Shown in pieces: positions 1 through 8,174 of a DNA stretch of 64,000 nt (position 1 is the stretch's first letter; each line of letters starts with the position of its first letter). The notes beneath the pieces are model-generated. The model was not told where the DNA came from. It did not search any database and worked only from the letters and a program-made list of their open reading frames with translations. The DNA comes from Actinacidiphila alni (lineage in GTDB: Bacteria > Actinomycetota > Actinomycetes > Streptomycetales > Streptomycetaceae): positions 1 through 64,000 of the forward strand of contig NZ_FONG01000007.1 in the NCBI RefSeq assembly GCF_900112845.1, written 5' to 3'. The translations under genes and the position numbers were made by a program.

Positions 1-1
1 C

Positions 2-505
2 GCGCCGGATTCCGCCGGCCCCGGAGCGGAACAGGCACTGGCCTCCCTGCTGTTGCTGCGGCAGGTGCGCGAGCGGCTCGCCGGATGGGAGAACGGCCTG
101 ATCGAGACCGCCCGGGACGCGGGCGCCAGTTGGGCCGACCTCGCCTCCCCGCTGGGCGTCGCCAGCCGCCAGGCCGCAGAACGCCGCTATCTGCGCGGTC
201 GGCCCGGCCCCGCGGGGACCACCGGGGAACAGCGTGTCCAGGCCACCCGGGGCCGCCGCGCCGCCGAACGCACCACCGCCGCCTGGGCCCGCCACAACGC
301 GGCCGACCTGCGCCGCCTCGCCGGCCAGATCACCGCGCTCACCGATCTGCCCGCCGCCGCCCGCCTGCCGCTCAGCCGGATCCGGGCCGCCCTCGCCCAC
401 GACGACCCCGCCGAGCTGGTCCACCCGCTCAACGCCGCCCGCCCGCACCTGACAGCGGGACACCACGACCTGGCCGCACAACTCGACGCCCTCACGCCGC
501 CCTGA
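2..505 (+). CDS. Hypothetical protein, 5' end outside the window
   Basis: The reading frame is open from the first bases of the window, so the true start lies upstream and only the last 168 or so residues are seen. The visible part has a helix-turn-helix-like stretch (SWADLASPLGVASRQAAERR) followed by an Arg/Ala-rich helical region with no catalytic motif. Streptomycete proteins with this HTH-like stretch are often annotated as HSP18-type regulators, but that label rests on recall and I give no function. Transcription converges on the pimB-like gene 48 bp downstream. A TTG at 53 could be called as a start, but coding continues above it. Confidence 0.6.
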   Translation, partial: APDSAGPGAEQALASLLLLRQVRERLAGWENGLIETARDAGASWADLASPLGVASRQAAERRYLRGRPGPAGTTGEQRVQATRGRRAAERTTAAWARHNAADLRRLAGQITALTDLPAAARLPLSRIRAALAHDDPAELVHPLNAARPHLTAGHHDLAAQLDALTPP

Positions 506-553
506 GAGCCGCGGACCCCGTCGGCGCACCGGGGCGAGGTCCGTCTCCTCCGG

Positions 554-1684
554 CTACAGCAGTGACCGCAGCCGCTGCGCCAGCAGGTCCCAGCGCCAGG
601 ACTCCTCGACCCAGCGGCGGCCCCGCTCGCCCATCCGGCGGCGCAGCTCCGGGTCGTGCAGCAGGGTGAGGACGCGGTCGGCGGCCTGGGTCGGGGAGCC
701 GCCCGCGACCACCCAGCCGGTCTCGCCGTCCAGCACCGCGTCCGGCGCGCCGCCGGAGTCGCCCGCGACCACCGGCAGGCCGGTGGCGGACGCCTCCAGG
801 TAGACGATGCCGAGCCCCTCCACGTCCAAGCCGCCGCGCCGGGTCCTGCACGGCATCGCGAAGACGTCGCCCGCGCCGTAGTGCGCGGGCAGTTCCTCCC
901 ATGGCACCGGGCCGGTGAAGCGCACCGCGTGGCTGACCCCGGTCCCGGCGGCCAGCTTCTCCAGGTCGCCGCGGTACGGGCCGCCGCCGACGATCAGCAG
1001 CACCGTGTCCGGCACGTCGTGCAGGATCCGCGGCAGCGCCCGGATCAGCGTGTCCTGGCCCTTGCGCGGCACCAGCCGCGACACGCACACCACCACCGGG
1101 CGGTCGGCGAGGCCGAGCCTGGCCCGTACGACCGCGCCGCCCGAGCCGGGGTGGAAGGTCTTCTCGTCGACACCCGGCGGCAGTTGGACCATGCGGGCGG
1201 CGGCGGCCGGGGTCAGCACGGGGGCGATCCGGGAGCGGGTGTACTCGCCGAGGTAGGTGAGGGTGTCGGTGCCCTCGCCGATCCGGCGCAGCAGCCGGCG
1301 GCTGCCGGGCAGCTGCGCCCAGCCCGCCTCGTGGCCGTGCGTGGTGCCGACCAGCCGGCGCGCGCCGGCCTCGCGCAGCGCGGGTCCCATCAGGCCGAGC
1401 GGAGCGGCGGCGCCGAACCAGACCGAGGAACAGCCGTGCCGGCGCAGCAGTTCGGCGGCCCTGCGGGTCACCCGGGGCGTGGGCAGCAGCATCGAGGTGC
1501 GGTCGCGGACCACAGGGAAGGGCTGCTCGGCGTCGAAGGCCGCGACCTCGCTGCCGTCCTTCCACGTGGAGGCGTAGACGACCACCTGCCCGGGGTCCAT
1601 GCGCAGCGCCATGCTGTGCACGAAGGACTGGATGCCGCCGGGGCGGGGCGGGAAGTCGTTGGTGACGATCAGGGTCTTGTCCAT
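554..1684 (-). CDS. pimB: GT4 glycosyltransferase, PimB'-like
   Basis: A 376-residue GT-B fold glycosyltransferase of family GT4. The N-terminus has the TNDFPPRPGGIQ motif typical of actinobacterial PimB'. The C-terminal half carries SRLVPRKGQDTLI and an EX7E-type donor-binding motif within EGLGIVYLEA near residues 282-292. The family transfers mannose from GDP-mannose to phosphatidylinositol mannosides at the cytoplasmic face of the membrane. In M. tuberculosis pimB' lies in the same neighbourhood as NlpC/P60, trpD and the qcr/cta genes, which supports the assignment. A TACTGT hexamer ends 8 nt before the ATG, so the mRNA may be leaderless. Acceptor specificity cannot be read from sequence. 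Confidence 0.85.
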   Translation of the reverse strand: MDKTLIVTNDFPPRPGGIQSFVHSMALRMDPGQVVVYASTWKDGSEVAAFDAEQPFPVVRDRTSMLLPTPRVTRRAAELLRRHGCSSVWFGAAAPLGLMGPALREAGARRLVGTTHGHEAGWAQLPGSRRLLRRIGEGTDTLTYLGEYTRSRIAPVLTPAAAARMVQLPPGVDEKTFHPGSGGAVVRARLGLADRPVVVCVSRLVPRKGQDTLIRALPRILHDVPDTVLLIVGGGPYRGDLEKLAAGTGVSHAVRFTGPVPWEELPAHYGAGDVFAMPCRTRRGGLDVEGLGIVYLEASATGLPVVAGDSGGAPDAVLDGETGWVVAGGSPTQAADRVLTLLHDPELRRRMGERGRRWVEESWRWDLLAQRLRSLL

Positions 1685-1781
1685 CCCCGCCGACAGTACC
1701 CGTCCGGTGGCCGGGTCCGCGGTTCACCCGGCTGGCGGCGCGGGGGCGCGTCCGTCCGGCGGCGGCACCGCCGTTCACCGC

Positions 1782-3062
1782 ATGATGCATATCGTGACAA
1801 ACACACATATCAGCAGTCGGAGCTGGGCTGTCATCGTCTGGGTCCTCACCCGCACCGCGTTCCTGCTGTTCGTGTTCGAGGTCGTCCGTTTCCCCGGTCA
1901 GTACATCGCCAACGACGTCTCGTCGATCTACCACGGCTGGTACGGGGTGCTGCGCGGCGGCACCTTCCCGCTGCACGACGTGACCTGGCAGTATCCGCCG
2001 GGCGCCGCGCTGGTCGTGCTCTCCCCCGGCCTGCTGCCCTTCCTCGGCTACAGCGCCGCCTTCTTCTGGCTGGCCTTCCTCGCCGACGCCGTCGTGCTCG
2101 GCGTGCTGCTGCGCGACTCGGCGGTCCGCAGGTCGGGGCGGCTCGCCGCGGTGTGGGTGTGGGTCGGCGGTGTCACCCTGCTCGGCCCGATCGTCTACGC
2201 CCGCTACGACGTGATGGTGACCGCCGTCGGCGTGCTCGCGCTGCTCCGCTTCCCGCGCCGGCCGCGGGCCGCGGGACTGCTCGCCGGGTTCGGCGCGATG
2301 CTCAAGGTGTGGCCGCTGCTGCTGCTCATCGGGGCGCCGCGCGGCCGGTCCACCCGGCGGTCGTGGCTGACCGCCGCGGCCACCATGGCGGTGCTCGCGC
2401 TCGCCTTCCACCTGGCGATGCCGGGCTCGATGTCCTTCCTCACCTTCCAGCGCGAACGCGGCACCGAGGTCGAGTCGCTGGGCGCGATGGTCTTCCACCT
2501 CGGGCGGCACCTGGGCTGGCACGGCACCGTGCGGATGAACTACGGCTCGATGGAATTCCTCGGCCCGCACGTGCACCTGGTCAGCACCGCCGCCATGGCG
2601 CTGTCGGTGCTCGCCTTCGGCTGGCTGCTGCTGTGGCGGCTGCGGGCCCGGACGTTCACCGTCGCCACGCCGTACGACGCGGCCTTCGCCGCGCTGCTGG
2701 TCTTCACCACCACCAGCCGGGTGATCAGCCCGCAGTACATGGTGTGGCTGATCGGCATCGGCGCGGTCTGCGTGACGCTGCGCGAGTCGGTGATGCGGCG
2801 GCCGGTCGCGCTGGTGCTGGCGGCGACGCTCTTCACCACGCTGGAGTTCCCGGTCTTCTTCTCCGACGTCGTGGCCAGCGACAAGCTGGGCGTGGCGCTG
2901 CTGCTGGTGCGCAACGGGCTGCTGGTCCTCGCCTCGCTGAGCGCCTGCCGCCGGCTGTGGGCGGCCACCGTGCCGCGGCGGGCGGCGCGCGGTCTGCCGG
3001 AGCGCGGGATGCCCGCCGCGCGGGACGACCGTACGTCGGTACTGACCTCGACCTCGCGCTGA
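1782..3062 (+). CDS. GT87-type (DUF2029) integral membrane glycosyltransferase
   Basis: A polytopic membrane protein of about 426 residues with roughly ten hydrophobic segments. A conserved acidic loop (NDVSSIYHGWYGVL) and the motif TWQYPPGAAL near the N-terminus are typical of GT-C fold polyprenyl-phosphate mannosyltransferases of the GT87/DUF2029 group. These use lipid-linked mannose outside the membrane to extend PIM, LM or other glycans. The gene diverges from pimB, so the two may share a control region and a pathway. ATG 1782, ATG 1785 and GTG 1794 are all possible starts. None has a good Shine-Dalgarno, and the first was chosen because the first membrane helix follows soon after. Confidence 0.75.
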   Translation: MMHIVTNTHISSRSWAVIVWVLTRTAFLLFVFEVVRFPGQYIANDVSSIYHGWYGVLRGGTFPLHDVTWQYPPGAALVVLSPGLLPFLGYSAAFFWLAFLADAVVLGVLLRDSAVRRSGRLAAVWVWVGGVTLLGPIVYARYDVMVTAVGVLALLRFPRRPRAAGLLAGFGAMLKVWPLLLLIGAPRGRSTRRSWLTAAATMAVLALAFHLAMPGSMSFLTFQRERGTEVESLGAMVFHLGRHLGWHGTVRMNYGSMEFLGPHVHLVSTAAMALSVLAFGWLLLWRLRARTFTVATPYDAAFAALLVFTTTSRVISPQYMVWLIGIGAVCVTLRESVMRRPVALVLAATLFTTLEFPVFFSDVVASDKLGVALLLVRNGLLVLASLSACRRLWAATVPRRAARGLPERGMPAARDDRTSVLTSTSR

Positions 3063-3071
3063 AACCCGGTC

Positions 3072-4247
3072 TCAGCCGGGCACCCGCCAGGCGCGGGCCG
3101 CGGCGATCCGCTCGGCCGGCGCGGGGTGGGTGCCGAAGAGCAGGTGGAGCGCGCGGGGCGGGCTGGGCTCGCCGACGTTGACGACGGTGAGCCGGCGCTG
3201 CATCGCGATGAATCCGGCCGGGTCCGCGGTGAGTTCGAGGGCGTGCCGGTCGGCGCGCCGCTCGACGCGGCGGCTGACGGCCGCGCCCAGCGGCGCGGCG
3301 ACGGCGCCGCCGACGGAGGCGACCGCCGCGAGCAGCCAGGCCGAGCGCGGGTCGGCGAAGCCGTCGGCGCCCGCCAGGTCGAGCAGCGGCCGCCAGGTGA
3401 CCACGGCGGCCAGTACGCACACCCCGGCCGCCGCGCCGAGCGCGCCGAGCGCGGTGCCGCGCGGCACGTCCCGGTGCACGACATGGCCGAGTTCATGGGC
3501 CACCACCAGCTCCACCTCGCGCGGGTCGGCCGTGCTCAGCAGGGTGTCGTAGACGACGATCCGGCGGGTGCGGCCGAAGCCGGAGACGTACGCGTTGAGG
3601 GCGGTGGTACGGCGGGAGGCGTCGGCGACGAGGACGTCCTCGACGGTGACGCCGTCGCGCTCGGCGAGCGCCAGCAGGGCGTCCCTGAGCGGTCCCGGCG
3701 CCATGGGCGTGAAGCGGTTGAAGAGCGGTTCGAAGACCAGGGGCGCCGCCCAGGACAGCAGGACGGTCACGGCGGCGGCGCCGAGCGCGGCCCACACCCA
3801 CCAGTGGCCGGTCACGCCGGCCAGGGCGTAGACGGCGAAGAGGGCGCCGGCGGTGAGCGGCAGCGAGATCAGCAGGCCGCGCAGCACATCGGCCCACCAG
3901 CCGCCCCAGCCCTGGGTGATCAGGCCGAAGCGGCGCCGCACCACCCGCCCGCGCGCCCCGAACGGCAGCCCCAGCGCCTCCGGCAGCAGCACCAGCGTCA
4001 CCGCCGCCCCGGCCACCCGCGCGGCCCACGCCCCGCCGAATCCGGCCACCAGGCCCGCTCCCCCGCCGGTCAGACCCAGGGCCAGCACCAGCCCGAGCCC
4101 GGCGGCCCGCCCCCCGACGGCCACGGGCCACACCCCGCGCCGCAACTCCCGTGCCCGCGCGACGTATTCGGCGCTGAAGTCGTCCCCGGGACCGCCGGAC
4201 ACGTCGCCCGGCACATCGGCGGGGACGCGGTCGGGTGGAGGGGTCAT
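3072..4247 (-). CDS. M48 family zinc metalloprotease (Ste24/HtpX-like)
   Basis: 391 residues with several N-terminal membrane helices, then the zinc-binding motif VVAHELGHVVHRD (HExxH near residue 250). A further acidic segment, RRADRHALELT near residue 330, can supply the third ligand. The domain order, with membrane segments before and after the catalytic motif, is that of M48 CAAX-protease-like membrane peptidases. These act in membrane protein quality control or processing in bacteria. The ATG at 4247 overlaps the stop of the upstream gene by ATGA, so the two are translationally coupled. A longer in-frame opening upstream lies antiparallel-free over the neighbour's coding sequence and was not used. 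Confidence 0.85.
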   Translation of the reverse strand: MTPPPDRVPADVPGDVSGGPGDDFSAEYVARARELRRGVWPVAVGGRAAGLGLVLALGLTGGGAGLVAGFGGAWAARVAGAAVTLVLLPEALGLPFGARGRVVRRRFGLITQGWGGWWADVLRGLLISLPLTAGALFAVYALAGVTGHWWVWAALGAAAVTVLLSWAAPLVFEPLFNRFTPMAPGPLRDALLALAERDGVTVEDVLVADASRRTTALNAYVSGFGRTRRIVVYDTLLSTADPREVELVVAHELGHVVHRDVPRGTALGALGAAAGVCVLAAVVTWRPLLDLAGADGFADPRSAWLLAAVASVGGAVAAPLGAAVSRRVERRADRHALELTADPAGFIAMQRRLTVVNVGEPSPPRALHLLFGTHPAPAERIAAARAWRVPG

Positions 4248-5524
4248 GCCAGCTCCTGCTGAAGGTAGGCGCGCCAGCGCGCGGTGAAGGCGGGGAGGGT
4301 GAGGCCGAGGGTGGCCCGCAGGTGGCTGTCGACGGAGCCGCCGGCGGCGACGGCGCGGTAGAGATCGGTGAGCCTGGCCGGGGACCACTGGTCCGCGACC
4401 ATCCGGCAGGCGAGCCAGCCGCCCTCGTAGGCGCGGGAGAGAGCGGCGGCGTCGGTGGCGTGGAAGTCGGCGTCGGCGGGCAGCGCCGCCGGGACCCGGC
4501 CCGCGGCGACGGCGGTCGACAGCTCGGCGGCGATCTCCCGGGCGGTGCGCCCGGCGGTGCGGTACGCCGTCCAGTCCGCGACCCCCTCCGACAGCCACAG
4601 CGGAGTGTTCGCCGTGGTCGTGGCGCGCGTCGCGACATGCGTCGTCTCATGGGTGAGCGTGGTCTGCCGCCCGAACTCCGACAGCCCCGCGAACGCCTCG
4701 GGGTTGATGATCACCCGGTCGGAATGGAAGGTCGCGGTCCCGCCCGCCTCGCCCGCCGTGACGGCGGCGAAATTGCGGTAGTCCGCGGGCTCCGCCCCGA
4801 GCAGCGCGGCCATCCGCGCCAGCGACCCCGGCACCTCGACCACGACCTTGCCGGTCCAGCCGTCCGGCCAGGCGTGCCGCACCTGCGGCACCGCCTCGTC
4901 CGCCTCGTCGGCGTAGCGGCGCAGCGCCGTGACCGACCCGGGCCCGAGCACCAGGCTGTACCGGCCGCGCACCACCGTCACCGGTCCCTGGTCCCACAGT
5001 TCGACGGCGCTGTGCTTCCCGGCCGCCGCGCCGTCGTCGTCACCGGCGACGTACCAGCGGCCGTCCCGGTGCGCGAAGGTCAGGTAATACGTCGCCGAGA
5101 CCGGCTGGGTGTCGAAACCGGTGAGGCGGTAGCGGAGTTCGACCTGCGCCGCGGTCCGCACGGTGCCGTCCGCGGCCGGCGGCAGCGGGAAGGCACCGGT
5201 CGCGACGAGCCGGTAGGACCAGGCCGCCAGCGGTACGTCCGCGAGGTCGTCGAAGACCTTGCGCTGCCGGGTCAGATAGCCGGTCGCGCGCGGGTCGACG
5301 GCGGCGAGGAACGCCGGCCGGTCGCGGTGCAGCACGGCCGCCGCCTGCCGGGTGAGCAGCTGCCGCATCCCGGCCTCGGCGGCGTCGGCCGCCGTCGCGG
5401 TCGCCTTCGCGGGGTGCGACGAGGGGTGCACGGTGCACTGGAAGAGCAGCGCGAAGAGCGCGGCGAGCACCGCCACCCGGACCAGGGAGGCGGTCAGCGA
5501 ACGTCTCAGCTGCGCCGCGGCCAT
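4244..5524 (-). CDS. Membrane-anchored gluzincin-like protein (HETTH motif)
   Basis: 426 residues. One N-terminal hydrophobic segment (VRVAVLAALFALLF) acts as signal anchor. A long extracytoplasmic region follows, with NTF2-like strands around residues 50-170. The motif THETTHVATR near residue 290 fits HExxH, and WLSEGVADW about 25 residues later offers the downstream Glu, the spacing expected for an MA-clan metallopeptidase. The family label is my reading and the substrate is unknown. It is the first gene of a two-gene unit with the M48 protease (4-bp overlap). The M48 partner may act on it or on shared substrates, but that is inference. Confidence 0.7.
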   Translation of the reverse strand: MAAAQLRRSLTASLVRVAVLAALFALLFQCTVHPSSHPAKATATAADAAEAGMRQLLTRQAAAVLHRDRPAFLAAVDPRATGYLTRQRKVFDDLADVPLAAWSYRLVATGAFPLPPAADGTVRTAAQVELRYRLTGFDTQPVSATYYLTFAHRDGRWYVAGDDDGAAAGKHSAVELWDQGPVTVVRGRYSLVLGPGSVTALRRYADEADEAVPQVRHAWPDGWTGKVVVEVPGSLARMAALLGAEPADYRNFAAVTAGEAGGTATFHSDRVIINPEAFAGLSEFGRQTTLTHETTHVATRATTTANTPLWLSEGVADWTAYRTAGRTAREIAAELSTAVAAGRVPAALPADADFHATDAAALSRAYEGGWLACRMVADQWSPARLTDLYRAVAAGGSVDSHLRATLGLTLPAFTARWRAYLQQELA

Positions 5525-5589
5525 GCGCCCGATCGTACGGCCCCGCGCCGCCCCTCACGGCCCCCGCCCACGGGCCGTCCCGCGGCCCC

Positions 5590-6636
5590 TTACGGCCGGG
5601 TCACCGCCGTGATCGGCATCATGCCGACCGGGTCGTAGCGCACCCGCGCGCCGGGGTACGGCGCGTGGATGACCTGGCCGCCGCCGACGTACATCGCGAC
5701 ATGGCTGGCGTCGCTGCGGTAGATCACCAGATCGCCGGGCCGCGCCTGGTCGAGCGGCACCCGCTGCCCGGCGTTCATCTGCTCCTGCGAGGTCCGCGGC
5801 AGCGACACCCCGGCGCGCGCGTACGCGTACTGCATCAGGCCCGAGCAGTCGAAGGAGTTCGGCCCCGTGGCGCCCCAGACGTAGGGCCTGCCGATCATCT
5901 GCCGGGCGGCTGCCACGGCCATCGCGCCGCGCCCGGAGGCGGCGGGCAGATCCGGGATGTCGGGGGTGGCGCGGTCGCGGGAGGCCCGCTCGCCCATGCC
6001 CGGGCGGTAGTCGGCGCGCTGCGCGGCGGGCATCGCGTTGAGCAGCCGCCGCGCCTCGGCGAGCGCCTGCTGCACCGACCGCTTGCGCTTCTGCAGTTCG
6101 GTGCGGTTCCGGTCGAGTTCCGCGAGCTTGCCGGTGGCCTGGGCGCGTTGCTGGAGCAGCAGCCGCTCGGCCTCCTGCAACTGCCGCAGCCGCTCGGTCT
6201 GCTGGGCGCCGAGCCGGTCCAGGGTGGTGGCCCGGTCCAGGTACTGGTCGGGCTCCGAGGTCATCAGCAGCGCGAGCGAGGGGTCGATGCCGCCGCTGCG
6301 GTACTGCTCGGTGGCGAGCGCGCCCATTTCGTCGCGCATCTCGTTGACCTGCTGCTGGCCGCGGGCGGCCCGGTCCTGGAGGGTCGCGAGGTCGGCCCGC
6401 AGCTGCTTGGCGTGCTCCTGCGCCGCGTCGTACTTCTCGGTCGCCTGCTCGGCCTGCTGGTAGAGCCGGTCGAGCCGGGACGCCTGGTCGGGCGGGCCGC
6501 CGCCGGGGTCGGCCGCCGCGACCTGGGCCGCGGTGCCGGACAGCGCCGCGGTCGCCGCGGCGGCCGCGGACAGCACGGTGACGCGGGTGGTGCGGGCGGC
6601 GAGGCCCGGCTGCGTGGAGCGTCGATGGGAAGCCAC
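5590..6636 (-). CDS. NlpC/P60 (C40) cell-wall endopeptidase, RipA-like
   Basis: 348 residues: signal peptide (residues 1-42), a long coiled coil rich in Gln, Glu and Arg (about 55-200), a linker, then an NlpC/P60 domain. Catalytic Cys is in NSFDCSGLMQY (about 262) and His in SDASHVAMYVG (about 311), with a further His in VIHAPYPG. Such secreted enzymes cut the D-Glu-mesodiaminopimelate bond of peptidoglycan stem peptides, and the coiled coil regulates or localises them. It is a clear paralogue of the next gene upstream and lies 190 bp from it, so the pair arose by duplication. The GTG start sits 8 nt after a TACTGT -10 box, so the mRNA may be leaderless. Confidence 0.9.
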   Translation of the reverse strand: MASHRRSTQPGLAARTTRVTVLSAAAAATAALSGTAAQVAAADPGGGPPDQASRLDRLYQQAEQATEKYDAAQEHAKQLRADLATLQDRAARGQQQVNEMRDEMGALATEQYRSGGIDPSLALLMTSEPDQYLDRATTLDRLGAQQTERLRQLQEAERLLLQQRAQATGKLAELDRNRTELQKRKRSVQQALAEARRLLNAMPAAQRADYRPGMGERASRDRATPDIPDLPAASGRGAMAVAAARQMIGRPYVWGATGPNSFDCSGLMQYAYARAGVSLPRTSQEQMNAGQRVPLDQARPGDLVIYRSDASHVAMYVGGGQVIHAPYPGARVRYDPVGMMPITAVTRP

Positions 6637-6640
6637 GAGC

Positions 6641-6674
6641 GCTGACAGTAGTCAGCAGGACGCGGAGAGTTCAA
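6641..6674 (-). promoter_or_regulatory. Promoter with palindrome over the -10 box, NlpC/P60 gene
   Basis: Reading the minus strand, TTGAAC (6674-6669) is followed after 18 nt by TACTGT (6650-6645), a credible HrdB-type promoter. The -10 lies in a perfect palindrome GCTGAC-AGTA-GTCAGC (6641-6656). The GTG start begins 8 nt beyond the -10 with no Shine-Dalgarno, so the transcript would start at or next to the start codon. The palindrome is placed to act as an operator; no binding protein is known to me. Confidence 0.6.
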
Positions 6675-6790
6675 AGAACCGGGCACACCGGGCTTCGCGC
6701 GCCCCGCCTCCGCCGCAGGTCACGTGCCCGGCGCGAGGCGGTGCGCGCAGGTGTTCATCACCCGAACGCCGTAGGTGTCCGAGCCCGGTT

Positions 6791-6804
6791 GGCGTCCGGA
6801 CGCC
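6791..6804. repeat. Perfect 14-bp palindrome between the NlpC/P60 paralogues
   Basis: GGCGTCCGGACGCC is self-complementary and lies 24 bp downstream of the stop of the second NlpC/P60 gene. The block CCGGACG recurs at 6813-6819 and 6834-6840. It may be part of a weak terminator or a regulatory site; with no loop and no T-tract neither role is certain. Confidence 0.4.
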
Positions 6805-6827
6805 GTGTCGGCTCCGGACGGCGGGTG

Positions 6828-7856
6828 TCAGATCCGGACGCCGAACTGGAACGGCATGTTGCCGATCGACTCGTAGCGCACCGACGCGCCCGGCTTCGGC
6901 GCGTGCAGCACCATGCCGTTGCCCGCGTACAGGCCGACGTGGTGGGCGTCGCCGTAGAAGATCACCAGGTCGCCGACGGCCAGCTGGGACTGGGAGTAGA
7001 TCCGGGTGCCCGCGTTGGCCTGCGCCTGCGAGGTGCGGGGGATGCTCACGCCCGCCTGGTTGTAGGCCCAGGAGGTGAGGCCGGAGCAGTCGAAGGAGCT
7101 GGGGCCGGAGGCGCCGTAGACGTACGGCATGCCGATCCGGGTCTGCGCGGCCGAGAAGGCGGCGGCGGCCCGCTGCGAGGCCGGCTTCGCGTCGCCGAGG
7201 TCGACGCGGGTGGTGGAGCGGTTGGCCCGGGCGTCGGCGGCGGCGATGGACGCGCGCTGCGCGGCGGTCAGCGAGTTGAGGATCCGCTGCGCCTCGGCGA
7301 GCTTGTCCTTCGCCTCGGCCTTGCGCTTGGCCAGTTCGGTCCGGGTGGACTGCAACTCGGTGAGCTTGGCGGTCGCTTCGGCCCGCTGCTGGTCCAGGGT
7401 CCGCTTGGCGTCCTGGAGTTGGCGCAGCGAGTCGGTCTGCAGCGACGTCATCTGGTCCAGGCGGGTGGCCTGGTCCAGGTAGCTGTCCGGGTTGGCGGAA
7501 AGGAAGAGCTGCAGCGTCGGGTCGATGCCGCCGTTGCGGTACTGCGAGGCCGCGATGGTGCCGAGGCCGTCCCTGAGCTGGTTCAGGTGCTGCTGCTGGC
7601 GCGCCACCTGGTCCTGGAGCGTGCCCGCCTCCTTCTGGAGGGTGTGCAGCTTCTCGTTGGCCCCGTCGTACTTCTCGGAGGCCTGCTCCGCCTGCTCGTA
7701 GAGCGCGTCCACCTTCGCCTTGGCGTCCTTGACGGTCGGCTTGGCGGGGGCGGCCTGTGCGGCCTGGGCCGTGAGGGCCACGGCGGCAGCGGCGGTGGCG
7801 GTCAGCACGGTGACGCGCGTGCGGTTCGCCGGCTTGGGACGACGGTGGGACGCCAC
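6828..7856 (-). CDS. NlpC/P60 (C40) cell-wall endopeptidase, second paralogue
   Basis: 342 residues with the same plan as its neighbour: signal peptide ending near AQAAPA (residues 1-38), coiled coil (about 45-195) and a C-terminal NlpC/P60 domain. Cys is in SSFDCSGLTSW (about 255), His in GDAHHVGLYAG (about 303), and a third polar site is in VLHAPKPG. Start GTG 7856 has a good ribosome binding site (AAGGAG). Unlike the first copy it has a leader of about 100 nt that resembles the end of a ydaO riboswitch, so the two paralogues are probably expressed differently. Secretion and peptidoglycan stem-peptide cleavage follow from the family. Confidence 0.9.
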   Translation of the reverse strand: MASHRRPKPANRTRVTVLTATAAAAVALTAQAAQAAPAKPTVKDAKAKVDALYEQAEQASEKYDGANEKLHTLQKEAGTLQDQVARQQQHLNQLRDGLGTIAASQYRNGGIDPTLQLFLSANPDSYLDQATRLDQMTSLQTDSLRQLQDAKRTLDQQRAEATAKLTELQSTRTELAKRKAEAKDKLAEAQRILNSLTAAQRASIAAADARANRSTTRVDLGDAKPASQRAAAAFSAAQTRIGMPYVYGASGPSSFDCSGLTSWAYNQAGVSIPRTSQAQANAGTRIYSQSQLAVGDLVIFYGDAHHVGLYAGNGMVLHAPKPGASVRYESIGNMPFQFGVRI

Positions 7857-7863
7857 GAAGGCG

Positions 7864-7913
7864 AGCTCCTTCTTCCTTCAGCCGCCTACCGGTTGACTGG
7901 CGGGCGGCCCCCG
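7864..7913 (-). promoter_or_regulatory. Leader resembling the 3' part of a ydaO (c-di-AMP) riboswitch
   Basis: On the minus strand the leader contains CAGTCAACCGGTAGGCGG followed by GAAGGAAGAAGGAGC. This matches, with small gaps, the conserved 3' end of streptomycete ydaO aptamers (a CAGCTAACC-GGTAGGCG block, then a GAAGGAAG ribosome binding site). GCCGCC (7908-7903) can pair with GGCGGC (7886-7881). The 5' half of the aptamer, with its GGGGACC and GGGGTGAATC blocks, is not recognisable, so this looks like a degenerate or strongly shortened version. ydaO elements do control cell-wall hydrolase genes in Streptomyces, which fits the gene downstream. Confidence 0.45.
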
Positions 7914-7961
7914 ACGCGCCATCCGGATTGGATGATCGACTGCGCGGAGGTTCGACGCCTG

Positions 7962-7991
7962 ACCCTAGTGACCTTCCTGTGATCGGTTCAA
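7962..7991 (-). promoter_or_regulatory. Promoter of the second NlpC/P60 gene
   Basis: Minus-strand TTGAAC (7991-7986), an 18-nt spacer and TAGGGT (7967-7962). The hexamers and spacing match the promoter of the first NlpC/P60 gene. Transcription would begin near 7955 and leave a leader of about 100 nt. With the terminator at 8112-8159 it accounts for most of the 318-bp gap between 7857 and 8174. Confidence 0.55.
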
Positions 7992-8111
7992 ATCCTTGTA
8001 GGCAAAATCTCGACCGGTTCGCACATTCTTTACGACCTTCGTACGCGCAGTGAGGGTCGATCAACGCTGGGTTGACGCTGGTGCGTTCGTGAAACGCGCA
8101 GGTGTACGAAG

Positions 8112-8159
8112 CGGGGCCGCAGGTACACGGAGCGGGCCGACGCGGCCCCCGCGGCCCCG
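8112..8159 (-). terminator. Possible terminator after the NYN-domain gene
   Basis: CGGGGCCGC (8112-8120) and GCGGCCCCG (8151-8159) form a 9-bp stem. The 30-nt loop can itself fold through GGGCC and GGCCC. It lies just beyond the stop of the minus-strand gene ending at 8175. There is no T-tract, as is common in Streptomyces. Confidence 0.4.
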
Positions 8160-8174
8160 TACGGTCCGGGTCGG

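Noticed and set aside
492..3181. Long open frames opposite pimB and the GT87 gene
   Set aside because: They cross the divergent promoter region and both genes; composition is that of shadow frames.
3072..4598. Longer N-terminus for the M48 protease
   Set aside because: The added 117 residues are Arg-rich, lie inside the neighbouring gene in another frame and precede a normal ATG with an ATGA overlap.
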